From CADCTB01 sp035494015 (GTDB lineage Bacteria > Actinomycetota > Acidimicrobiia > Acidimicrobiales > AC-14), in assembly GCA_035494015.1 (NCBI GenBank), contig DATJHJ010000049.1:35548-99547 (forward strand): a stretch of DNA of 64,000 nt, written 5' to 3'. Positions 8,346 to 16,336 of the stretch are shown here, piece by piece. The notes beneath the pieces are model-generated. The model was not told the DNA's origin. It saw only the letters and a program-made list of their open reading frames with translations, and made no database searches. The translations under genes were made by a program, and so were the position numbers. Numbering within the stretch: position 1 is the first letter of the stretch; every line of letters starts with the position of its first letter.

Positions 8346-8467
8346 GGTGTGCTCCTCACGGCCCGGACGGTCACGGGGCTCCTCGACCGTCGCCACTTAT
8401 AGGAAGCACCCCGATCCTGTGAAATTCCCGTGAGCCCGCTGTGGCGTGACCACGAAGGGGAGCACGC

Positions 8468-8839
8468 CTACTCGGGCCCGCCCAGGGCGACCCGCAAGGC
8501 GGCCAATCGGGCCCGCTCCACCCGGTACCAGACCCAGGTGCCCCGCCGCTCCCGGTCCACCAGCCCGGACTCGTAGAGGACCTTCAGGTGGTGGCTGACG
8601 GTGGGTTGCGACTTGCCCAGCGGCTCGACCAGGTCGCAGGCGCACACCTCGCCCGTGGGCTGGGCGGCGATCAGGCTCAGCAGGCGGAGGCGGGCGGGAT
8701 CGGCCAGGGCGGCAAAGGCGGCGGCCAGCTCGGTCGCGGCATCGGGGTCGAGGGGGGCGTCGAGGAGGGACGGGCAGCAGACGGAGCCGTCCCCGTCAAG
8801 CCCGACCCGAAAAGATATTGACAGTCGTCGATTCGTCAT
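8468..8839 (-). CDS. arsR: ArsR/SmtB-family repressor of the ars operon
   Basis: A 123-residue winged-helix repressor. The metal-binding motif of helix 3 is EVCACDLVEPL (CxC), followed by the recognition helix SQPTVSHHLKVLYESGLVDRE. An extra CC pair (VCCPS) lies near residue 22 and may add ligands for arsenite. Typical members release DNA when arsenite binds. It is divergent from arsI with only 40 bases between starts, where a perfect inverted repeat lies. The start at ATG 8839 means the -35 of the divergent promoter lies within its first codons. No Shine-Dalgarno is apparent. Confidence 0.9.
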   Translation of the reverse strand: MTNRRLSISFRVGLDGDGSVCCPSLLDAPLDPDAATELAAAFAALADPARLRLLSLIAAQPTGEVCACDLVEPLGKSQPTVSHHLKVLYESGLVDRERRGTWVWYRVERARLAALRVALGGPE

Positions 8840-8847
8840 GGCATATT
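8818..8847 (+). promoter_or_regulatory. Promoter of the arsI operon
   Basis: A perfect -35 TTGACA (8818-8823) and an 18-base spacer precede CATATT (8842-8847). Initiation would fall within or just after the adjacent inverted repeat, followed by the AAAGGAG ribosome site of arsI. The -35 overlaps the first codons of the divergent arsR. Confidence 0.65.
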
Positions 8848-8862
8848 GACCACACTCAATAT
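8843..8862. promoter_or_regulatory. ArsR operator: ATATTGA-N6-TCAATAT
   Basis: A perfect inverted repeat with 7-base arms and a 6-base spacer overlaps the -10 of the arsI promoter and lies just upstream of the arsR start. A further direct copy of ATATTGAC lies at 8815-8822. AT-rich inverted repeats of this kind are typical ArsR/SmtB sites, and the position would block transcription both ways. Confidence 0.7.
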
Positions 8863-8879
8863 CCCATAAAGGAGAACTG

Positions 8880-9299
8880 ATGTCCAGGGTGCAGCTGGCG
8901 CTGAACGTGTCCGACCTTGATGCCGCCGTCGACTTCTACTCCAAGCTCTTCGCCACCGAGCCGGCCAAGCGGCGGCCGGGTTACGCCAACTTCGCGGTGG
9001 CCGACCCGCCCCTCAAGCTGGTCCTGATCGAGGGCGACGGGCCGGGCGCCACGCTGAACCACCTGGGCGTCGAGGTCGGCAGTGCCGCCGAGGTGGTCAC
9101 CGCCCGGCAGCGGCTGAGCGGCGAGGGCCTGCCCACGAGCTCCGAAGAGGGTGTGGACTGCTGCTACGCCACCCAGGACAAGGTCTGGGTCGACGACCCG
9201 GACGGCGCGCCCTGGGAGGTCTACACGGTGCTGGCCGACGCCGACGTCATGGGCTGCGGCGACGGGGCGACGACCGCCACCGGCTCGCATTGCTGCTGA
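8880..9299 (+). CDS. arsI: ArsI/CadI-family VOC dioxygenase (C-As lyase)
   Basis: This 139-residue protein has the vicinal oxygen chelate fold (RVQLALNVSDLDAAVDFYSKLF at the start, and WVDDPDGAPWEVYTV). Family metal ligands are visible as the histidine of LNHLGVEV and the glutamate of PWEVYTV. The vicinal cysteine pair that binds trivalent organoarsenicals in ArsI is present as VDCCYA (about residues 98-99). ArsI cleaves methyl-arsenic and aromatic arsenic bonds using Fe(II) and oxygen; close relatives annotated CadI are induced by cadmium. The ribosome site AAAGGAG precedes ATG 8880. It is the first gene of the ars operon, and its cysteine-ended tail (GSHCC) overlaps the next gene by 10 bases. 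Confidence 0.88.
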   Translation: MSRVQLALNVSDLDAAVDFYSKLFATEPAKRRPGYANFAVADPPLKLVLIEGDGPGATLNHLGVEVGSAAEVVTARQRLSGEGLPTSSEEGVDCCYATQDKVWVDDPDGAPWEVYTVLADADVMGCGDGATTATGSHCC

Positions 9300-9985
9300 G
9301 GCCCCGCCTGCTGGCCGAGGCCCTGGGAACGGGCCTGCTGGTCGTGGCCGTCATCGGCTCGGGGATCGCCGCCGAGCGGCTGGCCCCGGGCCAGGCCGGG
9401 CTCGACCTGCTCATCAACGCGGCCAGCACCGCCGCCGTCCTGGTCGCCCTCCTGCTGGCCTTCGGCCCGGTGTCGGGCGGCCACCTGAACCCGGTGGTCT
9501 CCCTGGCCGCCTGGGCGTCGGGCACGCTGTCCCCCCGGGAGGCCGGCGGCTACGTCGGTGCCCAGGTGATCGGCGGGGCGGGCGGGGCGGTGGTGGCCAA
9601 CCTCATGTTCTCCCTGCCGGCCGTCCGACTGGCGACCACCGCCCGCAGTTCGGCCGGGCTGTGGCTGGCCGAGGTGGTGGCCACGTTCGGCCTGGTGCTG
9701 GTCGTGCTCAGCCTGGTGCGGGGCGGCCGATCGTCCGCCGTCCCCTATGCGGTGGCGGCCTACATCGGCGGGGCCTACTTCTTCACCGCCTCGACCAGCT
9801 TCGCCAACCCGGCGGTGACCGTCGCCCGGACCCTGTCCGACACCTTCGCCGGCATCGCCCCCTCTTCTGTCCCCGCGTTCGTGCTGGCCCAGCTGGCCGG
9901 CGCGGCACTGGCCTTCGTCACCGCCCGGGCCCTCCACCCGGATCCGTCCGAGCTGATCGGAGCCGACCATGCCCGAGGTGCCTGA
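9290..9985 (+). CDS. Aquaporin/MIP-family channel of the arsenic operon
   Basis: A 231-residue membrane protein with about six hydrophobic helices. The two pore motifs are NPV (GGHLNPVVSL) and NPA (SFANPAVTV), so the first NPA box is altered. Aquaglyceroporins in ars operons (AqpS type) let arsenite or methylated arsenicals cross the membrane down a gradient, paired with arsenate reductase. The TTG start overlaps the end of arsI, and the stop lies within arsC. No ArsB or Acr3 pump is present in this operon, which fits the channel acting as the exit route. Some similar proteins are annotated simply as MIP family. Confidence 0.88.
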   Translation: MLLRPRLLAEALGTGLLVVAVIGSGIAAERLAPGQAGLDLLINAASTAAVLVALLLAFGPVSGGHLNPVVSLAAWASGTLSPREAGGYVGAQVIGGAGGAVVANLMFSLPAVRLATTARSSAGLWLAEVVATFGLVLVVLSLVRGGRSSAVPYAVAAYIGGAYFFTASTSFANPAVTVARTLSDTFAGIAPSSVPAFVLAQLAGAALAFVTARALHPDPSELIGADHARGA

Positions 9986-10373
9986 AGTCCTGTTCGTGTG
10001 CGTCCACAATGCGGGCCGGTCGCAGATGGCCGCCGCCCTCCTCGACCACTACGGCGCCGGGCGGGTGCGAGTGCGCTCGGCCGGGAGCGCGCCGGCGTCG
10101 GAGATCAATCCCGCGGTCAGGGAAGCGATGGCCGAGGTGGGCCTGGATCTGGCCGGCGCGTCGCCGAAGCGGCTGACCGAGGACGGCGTGCGGGCCGCCG
10201 ACGTGGTCGTCACCCTGGGCTGCGGGGACGCCTGCCCCGTCTTTCCCGGGAAGCGCTACCTGGACTGGCAGCTCGCCGATCCGGCGGGCCAGGGGGTGGA
10301 TGCCGTGCGGCCCATCCGCGACGAGATCGACCGGCGGGTGCGAGCCCTGCTGGAAGAGCTGACCGGGCCGTAG
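9969..10373 (+). CDS. arsC: Arsenate reductase, low-molecular-weight phosphatase type
   Basis: A 134-residue protein with the phosphatase loop CVHNAGRSQMA at residues 11-21 (CX5R) and downstream redox cysteines in LGCGDACPVFPGKRY. These match the thiol-linked (thioredoxin or mycothiol) arsenate reductases of the LMW-PTPase fold. The enzyme reduces arsenate to arsenite in the cytoplasm, which would then leave through the adjacent channel. It starts inside the aquaporin gene (17-base overlap). Its TAG stop forms part of TAGGCT, a possible -10 for the following arsR-like gene. Confidence 0.93.
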   Translation: MPEVPEVLFVCVHNAGRSQMAAALLDHYGAGRVRVRSAGSAPASEINPAVREAMAEVGLDLAGASPKRLTEDGVRAADVVVTLGCGDACPVFPGKRYLDWQLADPAGQGVDAVRPIRDEIDRRVRALLEELTGP

Positions 10374-10385
10374 GCTGGGTTGCCT

Positions 10386-10715
10386 ATGGAGACTCGCGTC
10401 GGCGACGTACTGCCGGTCCTCCGAGCCCTGGCCGACCCGAACCGGCTGCGGATCTTCCTGGCCCTGCGGGACAAGGAGCGCTGCGTCCGGGATCTGGTCG
10501 AGGCCGAGGATCTGCCCCAGCCCCTGGTCAGCCACCACCTGCGGGTCCTCTCCGAGGCCGGGCTGGTCGAGTCCCGCCGGTCGGACGGGTTCTCGCTGTA
10601 CGCGGTGAGCCCAGGCGGGATGGGCGCGGCCCGGGCCCTGGCCATGGACCTTCTCGACCCCGACGCCGTCGGCCCCCTGGCTCGGCCGGGCGGCAACGAG
10701 GCGTGCTGCCGCTGA
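10386..10715 (+). CDS. Second ArsR-family regulator
   Basis: A 109-residue ArsR-type winged helix (LADPNRLRIFLALRDKERCVRDLVEAEDLPQPLVSHHLRVLSEAGLV). It lacks the CxC motif of the first ArsR, having one cysteine in the equivalent helix, but ends in EACCR. C-terminal cysteines form the arsenite site in some ArsR proteins, so it may still sense arsenic by a different geometry. ATG 10386 is taken as the start; a TTG six bases upstream is possible. It lies 12 bases after arsC on the same strand and is probably co-transcribed, though TAGGCT nine bases before the ATG could give its own transcript. Confidence 0.88.
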   Translation: METRVGDVLPVLRALADPNRLRIFLALRDKERCVRDLVEAEDLPQPLVSHHLRVLSEAGLVESRRSDGFSLYAVSPGGMGAARALAMDLLDPDAVGPLARPGGNEACCR

Positions 10716-10731
10716 CCTGACCCGGGCCGCG

Positions 10732-11433
10732 CTAGCCGGCGGGGACCGGGCGCTCCTCGCCCTGGGGGTCCTGGCGGCCGAGGTCGACCACTTGGGCGCA
10801 CAGCCGCCCGAGCTGCGCCCGGTCGTGGGACACGACCAGGACGGTGCGGCCCTGCAGGCTGGTGACCGCGTCCTCGACGGTGCGGGTCGCGTCCGGGTCC
10901 AGGGCGCTGGTGGGCTCGTCGAGGAGCAGGAGCTCGGGGTCGAGGGCCAGGGCCCGCGCCAGGCACAGCCGCTGGCGCTGGCCCACGCTGAGCTGCTCGG
11001 CCGGGGCGTCGAGCCGGTCGGCCACTTCGTCCCAGAGACCGGCCTCGGCCAGCGCGGCCTCGGCCCGGGCCCGCAGCTCCTGGTGGGTGGCCCGCACCAC
11101 GTGACGGAGCCCGAAGACCGCGTTGGCCAGGATCGACGCCGGGAACACGACCGGTGTCTGGCCGACGAGGACGGCGCGGGCCCGCAGGGCGGGGAGGTCG
11201 ACGGCGGGCGAGCACACGTCGCACCCGAGAACCTCGACCGTCCCGCCGACGGTCAGCCCGGCAGGGAGAAGCCCGACAAGAGCCCGCAGGGTGGTCGACT
11301 TGCCCGAGCCCGACGGTCCCTGGAGGCCCAGGGTCGTCCCTCGGGCCAGCTCGAACGACAGCGGCCCGACCAGGGTACGAGCGCCCTGGCGCACGACCAG
11401 CCCGTCGAGGCGCACGGCCGCGGCCCCGGTCAC
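10732..11433 (-). CDS. pstB: Phosphate ABC transporter ATPase PstB
   Basis: A 233-residue ABC ATPase with Walker A GPSGSGKST, signature LSVGQRQRLCLARAL, Walker B LLLLDEP and the switch histidine in VVSHD. It energises import of phosphate through the PstC-PstA membrane unit encoded upstream. The GTG start overlaps the pstC-pstA stop (GTGA). It is somewhat shorter than typical PstB (about 250-260 residues), and its N-terminus does not show the usual phosphate-specific motif, so a related anion is possible. Context with PstS argues for phosphate. It is convergent with the arsenic operon; phosphate and arsenate share uptake routes. Confidence 0.88.
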   Translation of the reverse strand: MTGAAAVRLDGLVVRQGARTLVGPLSFELARGTTLGLQGPSGSGKSTTLRALVGLLPAGLTVGGTVEVLGCDVCSPAVDLPALRARAVLVGQTPVVFPASILANAVFGLRHVVRATHQELRARAEAALAEAGLWDEVADRLDAPAEQLSVGQRQRLCLARALALDPELLLLDEPTSALDPDATRTVEDAVTSLQGRTVLVVSHDRAQLGRLCAQVVDLGRQDPQGEERPVPAG

Positions 11434-13154
11434 GACGCCGTCCGTTGCATCCAGCGGCGGGCGGGGACGGCGCCGGCCACCAGCAGGCCGGCCAGCACGA
11501 CGAGGGCCAGCGCCGCCCCCCACGCGGCCCGGAGGGCGGCGGGATCGGCGGCGTCCTGGGCCAGGACGAAGATGTGGGTCGGCAGCGACGACACCGGGGA
11601 CTGGCGGATCCCGGCGGGCAGGACGGGCGCCCCGTTGAACACGGTGGCGGCGAAGAGCAGCGGCGCGGTCTCCCCCGCGGCCCGGGCCAGGCCGAGGAGC
11701 AGGCCGGTCACCAGCCCGGGCACGGCCTGGGGCACGAGCACGGACCGCACCAGCTGGTCCCGGCGCAGCCCGAGGGCCAGGGCGGCCTCCCGCCTGCCGG
11801 CGGGCAGGGCGGCCAGGGCGCTGGCGACGGCGATGACCACGGGCGGCACGGCGACCACGGCCAGCACGACGGCCCCGGCCAGCCAGCTCTTGCCCCAGCC
11901 CAGGCGGACCGAGAACAGCCAGTAGCCCCACAGGCCCAGGAGGATCGACGGGACGCCGCCGAGGGTGAGGGTCAGCGTCCGCAGCCACCGGCCGGCGGCC
12001 GGGCGGGCGTACTCGGACAGGACCAGCCCCAGCCCCAGGCCGACCGGCGCCGCCAGCAGCCCGGCCACGCCGACCAGCAGCGCGGTCCCGGCGACCTGGC
12101 CGCGGATGCCCCCGCCGCTGGCCCCTCGGGACAGCGTCCACCAGAAGGCGGGGTGGAGGGCCTCGGCCCCTTTCGTGACCACCACCAGCCCGACGGCGGC
12201 CACCGCCACCAGGGGCAGGGCCAGCACCCCGCTCAGGGCCACCCGCACGGCGCGGTCCCGGCCCCGCCGGTGCCGGGAGGCGCCGCCAAGCCGGGTGACG
12301 GCCCGGCCACCAGGGCCGGCCGCGGCCCGGCGCTGGCCGACCAGCGTGAGCCCGGCGACGGCGACGAGCAGGATCAGGCCGAGCCCGCACAGGGCGGCCC
12401 AATGCTCCCCCGAGGTCCCGGCCAGGATGCTCTCCGGCCCGTTCAGCTTGGTGGTCAGCGTCTGGCCGGGGTGGACGAGGAGGTCGAAGGCCCCGCTCAC
12501 CGACCGGGGGAGGCGCCCGTCGGCCCGGCCGACGACCAGGAAGACGGCCACCGTCTCCCCCAGGGCCCGGGCCAGGCCGAGCAGCAGGGCGGCGCGCATG
12601 CCCCGGCGGGCCTGGGGCAGGACGGCCGAGCCGATCACCTCGGCCGGCGTGAGCCCGCAGGCGGCCGCCGCTTCCCGCACCGAGCCGGGGACGGCGGCCA
12701 GGGCGTCGACAGAGACGGCGATGACGGTGGGGACGACCATGACGGCCAGGACCAGGCCGGCGGCCAGGAGGCTGTCGCCGCCCGGCACGTGGGCCACCCG
12801 GGCCACGAAGGGCCGCACGTAGGCGATCCCCACCAGGCCGAACACGATCGAGGGGACCACGGCGAGCAGCTCCGTACCCGAGCGCAGCAGGCGCCGCCAC
12901 CGGCGGGGCGCCACCTCCGAGATGGCGACCGCGGCCGCCCAGCCGACGGGCGCGGCCAGGAGCAGGGCGATGGTGGCCACCGCGGCCGTGCCCCAGACCA
13001 TGGCCAGGGCGCCGTACTGGCCCCGGGGCGCGTCCCACACCGCCGAGGTGAGGAGCCGCCCGGGGTGCAGCGGGCCCGAGGCCGCCCCACCGACCAGGAA
13101 GGCGACGACCAGGGCCAGCGCCAGCCCGGCCGCCCCGGCGGCCGAGAACAGCAT
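11430..13154 (-). CDS. Fused phosphate ABC transporter permease PstC-PstA
   Basis: One uninterrupted 574-residue frame carries both permeases. The first half (about residues 1-285) is PstC-like with the EAA loop EAAAACGLTPAEVIGSAVLP and ARALGETVAV. The second half is PstA-like with EAALALGLRRDQLVRSVLVP and ARAAGETAPLL. Each half has about six transmembrane helices. A short arginine-rich linker (RHRRGRDRAVR) joins them, and no stop codon occurs between. The proteins are normally two separate genes forming a heterodimer; here the pair is covalent. ATG 13154 is the first credible start; a CTG overlapping the pstS stop is an alternative that would add an 18-residue basic stretch. Confidence 0.9.
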   Translation of the reverse strand: MLFSAAGAAGLALALVVAFLVGGAASGPLHPGRLLTSAVWDAPRGQYGALAMVWGTAAVATIALLLAAPVGWAAAVAISEVAPRRWRRLLRSGTELLAVVPSIVFGLVGIAYVRPFVARVAHVPGGDSLLAAGLVLAVMVVPTVIAVSVDALAAVPGSVREAAAACGLTPAEVIGSAVLPQARRGMRAALLLGLARALGETVAVFLVVGRADGRLPRSVSGAFDLLVHPGQTLTTKLNGPESILAGTSGEHWAALCGLGLILLVAVAGLTLVGQRRAAAGPGGRAVTRLGGASRHRRGRDRAVRVALSGVLALPLVAVAAVGLVVVTKGAEALHPAFWWTLSRGASGGGIRGQVAGTALLVGVAGLLAAPVGLGLGLVLSEYARPAAGRWLRTLTLTLGGVPSILLGLWGYWLFSVRLGWGKSWLAGAVVLAVVAVPPVVIAVASALAALPAGRREAALALGLRRDQLVRSVLVPQAVPGLVTGLLLGLARAAGETAPLLFAATVFNGAPVLPAGIRQSPVSSLPTHIFVLAQDAADPAALRAAWGAALALVVLAGLLVAGAVPARRWMQRTAS

Positions 13155-13204
13155 CGCGGGCAGTAACGGGGGCCGGCCCCGCGCCCGGCGGACGAGCGAC
13201 GCGC

Positions 13205-14086
13205 TCAGCGGCGCTGGCCCAGGTCGGCCAGGTCCAGGTAGCCGGCCTTGTGGACCAGCTCCTGCCCGGCGTCGCCGACCACGTAGTCGACGAACGTCTT
13301 GGTCGCCCCCGCCGGGGGCCCGTTGGTGACCAGGAACAGCGGCCGGGACATGGCGTAGCTCTGGTCGACGATGTGAGGGGGCGTCGGCTCCACCCCGTCG
13401 ATCGAGACCGCGGCCAGCTTCGGGTACCCGGTGATGAACGACGTGGACAGGGGGGTCACCCCGCCCGGCGTGGACAGGACCTTGGCCCGCCCCTCCTCGT
13501 TCCCGCCCACGATGGCGAAGTTGTTCGACTGCGGCGGGGGCGGGGCCTTGTCGTTCCCGTAGAGGTACTTGTCGATGACCTCCCGGGTCCCCCGGCCGGG
13601 CTCCTTGTCGTACACGAAGACCTCGACGTCGGGCCCGCCCAGCTCCTTCCAGCTCTTGATCTTCCCCTCGAACAGCGACCGGACCTGGGCTTTGGTGAGG
13701 TTCTTCACCCCGCCGTCGTAGACGGCCCGGCTGACGATGATGCCCACGGCGTCGGCACCGATCTGCGTGCTGTGGAAGTCGACGCCCGGAGCCGCGGCCC
13801 GGTCCTCGGCGGCGATGGGCTTGGAGCTCATGGCGATCTCGGCCCGCCCGGCGGCCAGGTCGCTGATCCCTCCGGCCGAGCCGCCCGACGCGTCGACGGT
13901 GATCTTCAGCCCCTGCTTGCGCAGGGCCTCGGCGGCGTCGGCGGCCACGGGGTTGACCGTCGTCGAGCCGTTGACCCGCAGCGTGCCGCCGCCCGCGCCG
14001 CGGCTGGCCGGCCCCGACCCACCGCACGCCGCGGCCAGGAACAGTCCCAGTACGGCCGCGGCCAACCCCGGCTTCCGTCCCACCAC
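13205..14086 (-). CDS. pstS: Phosphate-binding lipoprotein PstS
   Basis: This 293-residue protein has a lipoprotein-type signal (LFLAAACGGS). The PBP-like phosphate-binding fold follows: VNGSTTVNPVAADAAEAL with the phosphate-coordinating serine and threonine, DASGGSAGG, and ISSKPI-like AMSSKPIAAED. It captures phosphate outside the membrane and delivers it to the fused permease. The GTG start at 14086 has GGAGG five bases upstream. It is the first gene of the pst operon, and no phoU or phoB is present in the window. The upstream region shows no convincing PHO box. Confidence 0.92.
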   Translation of the reverse strand: MVGRKPGLAAAVLGLFLAAACGGSGPASRGAGGGTLRVNGSTTVNPVAADAAEALRKQGLKITVDASGGSAGGISDLAAGRAEIAMSSKPIAAEDRAAAPGVDFHSTQIGADAVGIIVSRAVYDGGVKNLTKAQVRSLFEGKIKSWKELGGPDVEVFVYDKEPGRGTREVIDKYLYGNDKAPPPPQSNNFAIVGGNEEGRAKVLSTPGGVTPLSTSFITGYPKLAAVSIDGVEPTPPHIVDQSYAMSRPLFLVTNGPPAGATKTFVDYVVGDAGQELVHKAGYLDLADLGQRR

Positions 14087-14321
14087 GTCGACCTCCGCTC
14101 CATGAACCTGGATTGATGCGCACCCTAGCGGGCGGTCATCGCCCCGATCGGCTCGGCCACCGGCCCGCCGCGCCTACCACGGCCAATCCGGGCAGCAGGG
14201 CCCGAGGGGCGCCCCACAGCAGGGGCCAGCCGAACCGCAGATCGATCGGCACCCCGCCCAGCTCGCCGCCGACGGTCTCGAACCGCCACGAGCCAGCGCC
14301 GGGCGCACTGTCGGCGGTGAG

Positions 14322-14327
14322 TACCGT
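14322..14327 (+). promoter_or_regulatory. Predicted -10 hexamer of the SnoaL-like gene
   Basis: TACCGT is followed by six bases and the GTG start at 14334, the leaderless arrangement. Confidence 0.5.
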
Positions 14328-14333
14328 CTCGCC

Positions 14334-14681
14334 GTGGACCTCGAGCTGGCGGTCGACGGCTACGTGGCGGCGTGGAACGAGGTCGACCCGGTCGTGCGGG
14401 CCGAGCTGCTGGCCGCCTCCGTGGCCGACGATTTCGAGTTCGCCGGACCGACGGGCACGTTCCACGGACGGGACGCGGTCGAGGGCCTGATCGTCGCCCT
14501 CCAGAGCCGGCTCGGCGGGGCCACCGTCGTCCGCGTCGGCCCGGTCGAGGCGGGCGGCCGCTTCCGCTGGGTCATCGCCACCGCCGGCGGCAGCCGGTTG
14601 CTGGAGGGGGTCGACGAGGTCGAGGCGGGGCCGGACGGCCGCCTGACCAGGATTTCCGTGGCCGCCACCCCATCCGAGTAG
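14334..14681 (+). CDS. SnoaL/NTF2-like protein
   Basis: A 115-residue protein with the cone-shaped NTF2-like fold pattern: an N-terminal helix with YVAAWNEVDPVVRAELLAASVADDFEFAGPTGTFHGRDAVEGLI, then beta strands. Such small proteins are polyketide cyclases, isomerases or binding domains; no catalytic residue can be assigned here. The GTG start is placed by TACCGT six bases upstream. It lies between the divergent pstS and the radical SAM gene and could be cotranscribed with the latter, although that gene has its own ribosome site. Confidence 0.8.
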   Translation: MDLELAVDGYVAAWNEVDPVVRAELLAASVADDFEFAGPTGTFHGRDAVEGLIVALQSRLGGATVVRVGPVEAGGRFRWVIATAGGSRLLEGVDEVEAGPDGRLTRISVAATPSE

Positions 14682-14776
14682 GGCTGCCACATTCATCCGC
14701 CGGCGGCAGGGGCCCCGTAGACCCGGTGCTAGCTTTCGAACCGATTCTTCGGCGCGCCTGACGGGAGGCCACCCCT

Positions 14777-16336
14777 TTGACTCTGACCCCACCTCGGCAA
14801 AAGGTCGACCGGGACGAGGTGTTCCTGGAGTACACCAAGAGCATCTGCCCGGTGTGCAAGACGGTCATCGACGCCGAGGTCAACGTCAAGGACAACAGGG
14901 TCTTCCTGCGCAAGCGCTGCGTCGAGCACGGCAAGTTCGAGGCCCTGCTCTACTCGGACGCCAAGATGTACTTCGACTCGCTCAGGTACAACAAGCCGGG
15001 CACCATCCCGCTGGAGACCCAGACCGAGGTCAAGGACGGCTGCCCGCTGGACTGCGGCCTGTGCCCGGAGCACAAGCAGCACGCCTGCCTGGGCATCATC
15101 GAGGTCAACAGCAACTGCAACCTGGACTGCCCCATCTGCTTCGCCGACTCCGGCCACCAGCCCGACGGGTTCTCGCTGACCCTGGACCAGGTCGAGGCCG
15201 GCCTGGACGCCTTCGTGCGCTCCGAGGGCGAGCCCGAGGTGGTCATGTTCTCGGGCGGCGAGCCGACGATCCACCCCCAGATCCTCGACTTCATCAAGAT
15301 GGCCAAGGACAAGGGCGTTCACATGGTCACGCTGAACACCAACGGCATCCGCCTGGCCCACGACCGCAAGTTCATGGCCGAGCTGGCCGAGCTCAAGCCG
15401 GTCATCTACCTCCAGTTCGACGGGTTCGAGGAGTCCACCCATCTGAAGATCCGGGGCCGGGATCTGCGGGCGGCCAAGCAGAAGGCCCTGGACCACTGCG
15501 CCGAGTTCGGCCTCGGCGTGTCGCTGGTGGCGGCCATCGAGAAGGGCCTGAACGAGCACGAGATCGGCGACATCATCAAGTTCGGGGTCAAGCACCCGGC
15601 GGTGCGGTCGGTGGCCTTCCAGCCGGTCACCCACTCCGGCCGCCACGTCGAGTTCGACCCCATGCAGCGGCTGACCAACGCCGACATCATCCACGGCGCC
15701 GTCGACCAGATCCCCGAGTGGTTCAAGCTCTCCGACTTCGTGCCCGTCCCCTGCTGCTTCCCGACCTGCCGGTCGATCACCTACCTCCTGGTCGACGGGG
15801 AGAACGTGGTCCCCATCCCCCGGCTGGTCAACGTCGACGACTACCTCGACTACGTGAGCAACCGGGTCATGCCCGACATGAGCGTGCGGGGGGCGCTGGA
15901 GAAGCTGTGGTCGGCCTCGGCCGTGCCCGGCGGTGCCGACGGGAACACCACCGCACCGCTCGAGTGCGCCACCTGCGGGATCGACCTGCCCGAGGCCCTG
16001 CAGGAGATCGGCGACAAGTCGTTCATGATCGTCATCCAGGACTTCCAGGACCCGTACACCCTGAACGTGAAGGCCCTGATGAAGTGCTGCGTGGAGGAGA
16101 TCACCCCCGACGGCCGGCTCATCCCGTTCTGCGCCTACAACTCGGTCGGCTACCGCGAGCAGGTCCGCGAGCAGCTTTCCGGCGTGCCGATCCCCACGAT
16201 CGTGCCCAACGCCACCGGCCTCCAGCCCGTTCTGCTCACCACCCGCTACGGCTCCAAGACCGCCGGCGACGGGAACGGGAACGGGAACGGCCACAGCCCC
16301 AAGGACGCCACCAACATCGGCAAGAACCTGCGATGA
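14777..16336 (+). CDS. Radical SAM protein, Tes/MJ0619-like
   Basis: A 519-residue protein. The radical SAM cluster motif CNLDCPICFA (CX3CX2C) lies near residue 115. It is preceded by the extra cysteine-rich segment CPLDCGLCPEHKQHAC and an N-terminal CPVC pair; downstream are CCFPTC, CATCG and KCC. FSGGEPTIHP is the SAM-binding GGE motif. This architecture matches the MJ0619 family, which includes archaeal tetraether synthase (Tes), an enzyme making C-C bonds between lipid tails with several iron-sulfur centres. Whether this bacterial relative makes membrane-spanning lipids is inference. The TTG start has GGGAGG eight bases upstream. The C-terminus has a low-complexity GNGNGNGNG run. It overlaps the methyltransferase in ATGA. 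Confidence 0.88.
   Translation: MTLTPPRQKVDRDEVFLEYTKSICPVCKTVIDAEVNVKDNRVFLRKRCVEHGKFEALLYSDAKMYFDSLRYNKPGTIPLETQTEVKDGCPLDCGLCPEHKQHACLGIIEVNSNCNLDCPICFADSGHQPDGFSLTLDQVEAGLDAFVRSEGEPEVVMFSGGEPTIHPQILDFIKMAKDKGVHMVTLNTNGIRLAHDRKFMAELAELKPVIYLQFDGFEESTHLKIRGRDLRAAKQKALDHCAEFGLGVSLVAAIEKGLNEHEIGDIIKFGVKHPAVRSVAFQPVTHSGRHVEFDPMQRLTNADIIHGAVDQIPEWFKLSDFVPVPCCFPTCRSITYLLVDGENVVPIPRLVNVDDYLDYVSNRVMPDMSVRGALEKLWSASAVPGGADGNTTAPLECATCGIDLPEALQEIGDKSFMIVIQDFQDPYTLNVKALMKCCVEEITPDGRLIPFCAYNSVGYREQVREQLSGVPIPTIVPNATGLQPVLLTTRYGSKTAGDGNGNGNGHSPKDATNIGKNLR

Noticed and set aside
11154..13166. A 670-residue plus-strand frame across pstB and pstC-pstA
   Set aside because: Low-complexity Gly/Pro/Arg/Gln sequence without any motif; it is the complement of the permease genes.
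14087..14333. Search for a PHO box upstream of pstS
   Set aside because: Only a single GTTCA-like stretch near 14100 was found, not the tandem repeats expected.
14136..14792. Minus-strand frame covering the gap before the SnoaL-like gene
   Set aside because: The only section outside a known gene is about 200 bases; no family match, no ribosome site, and it would run through the leaderless promoter of the SnoaL-like gene.
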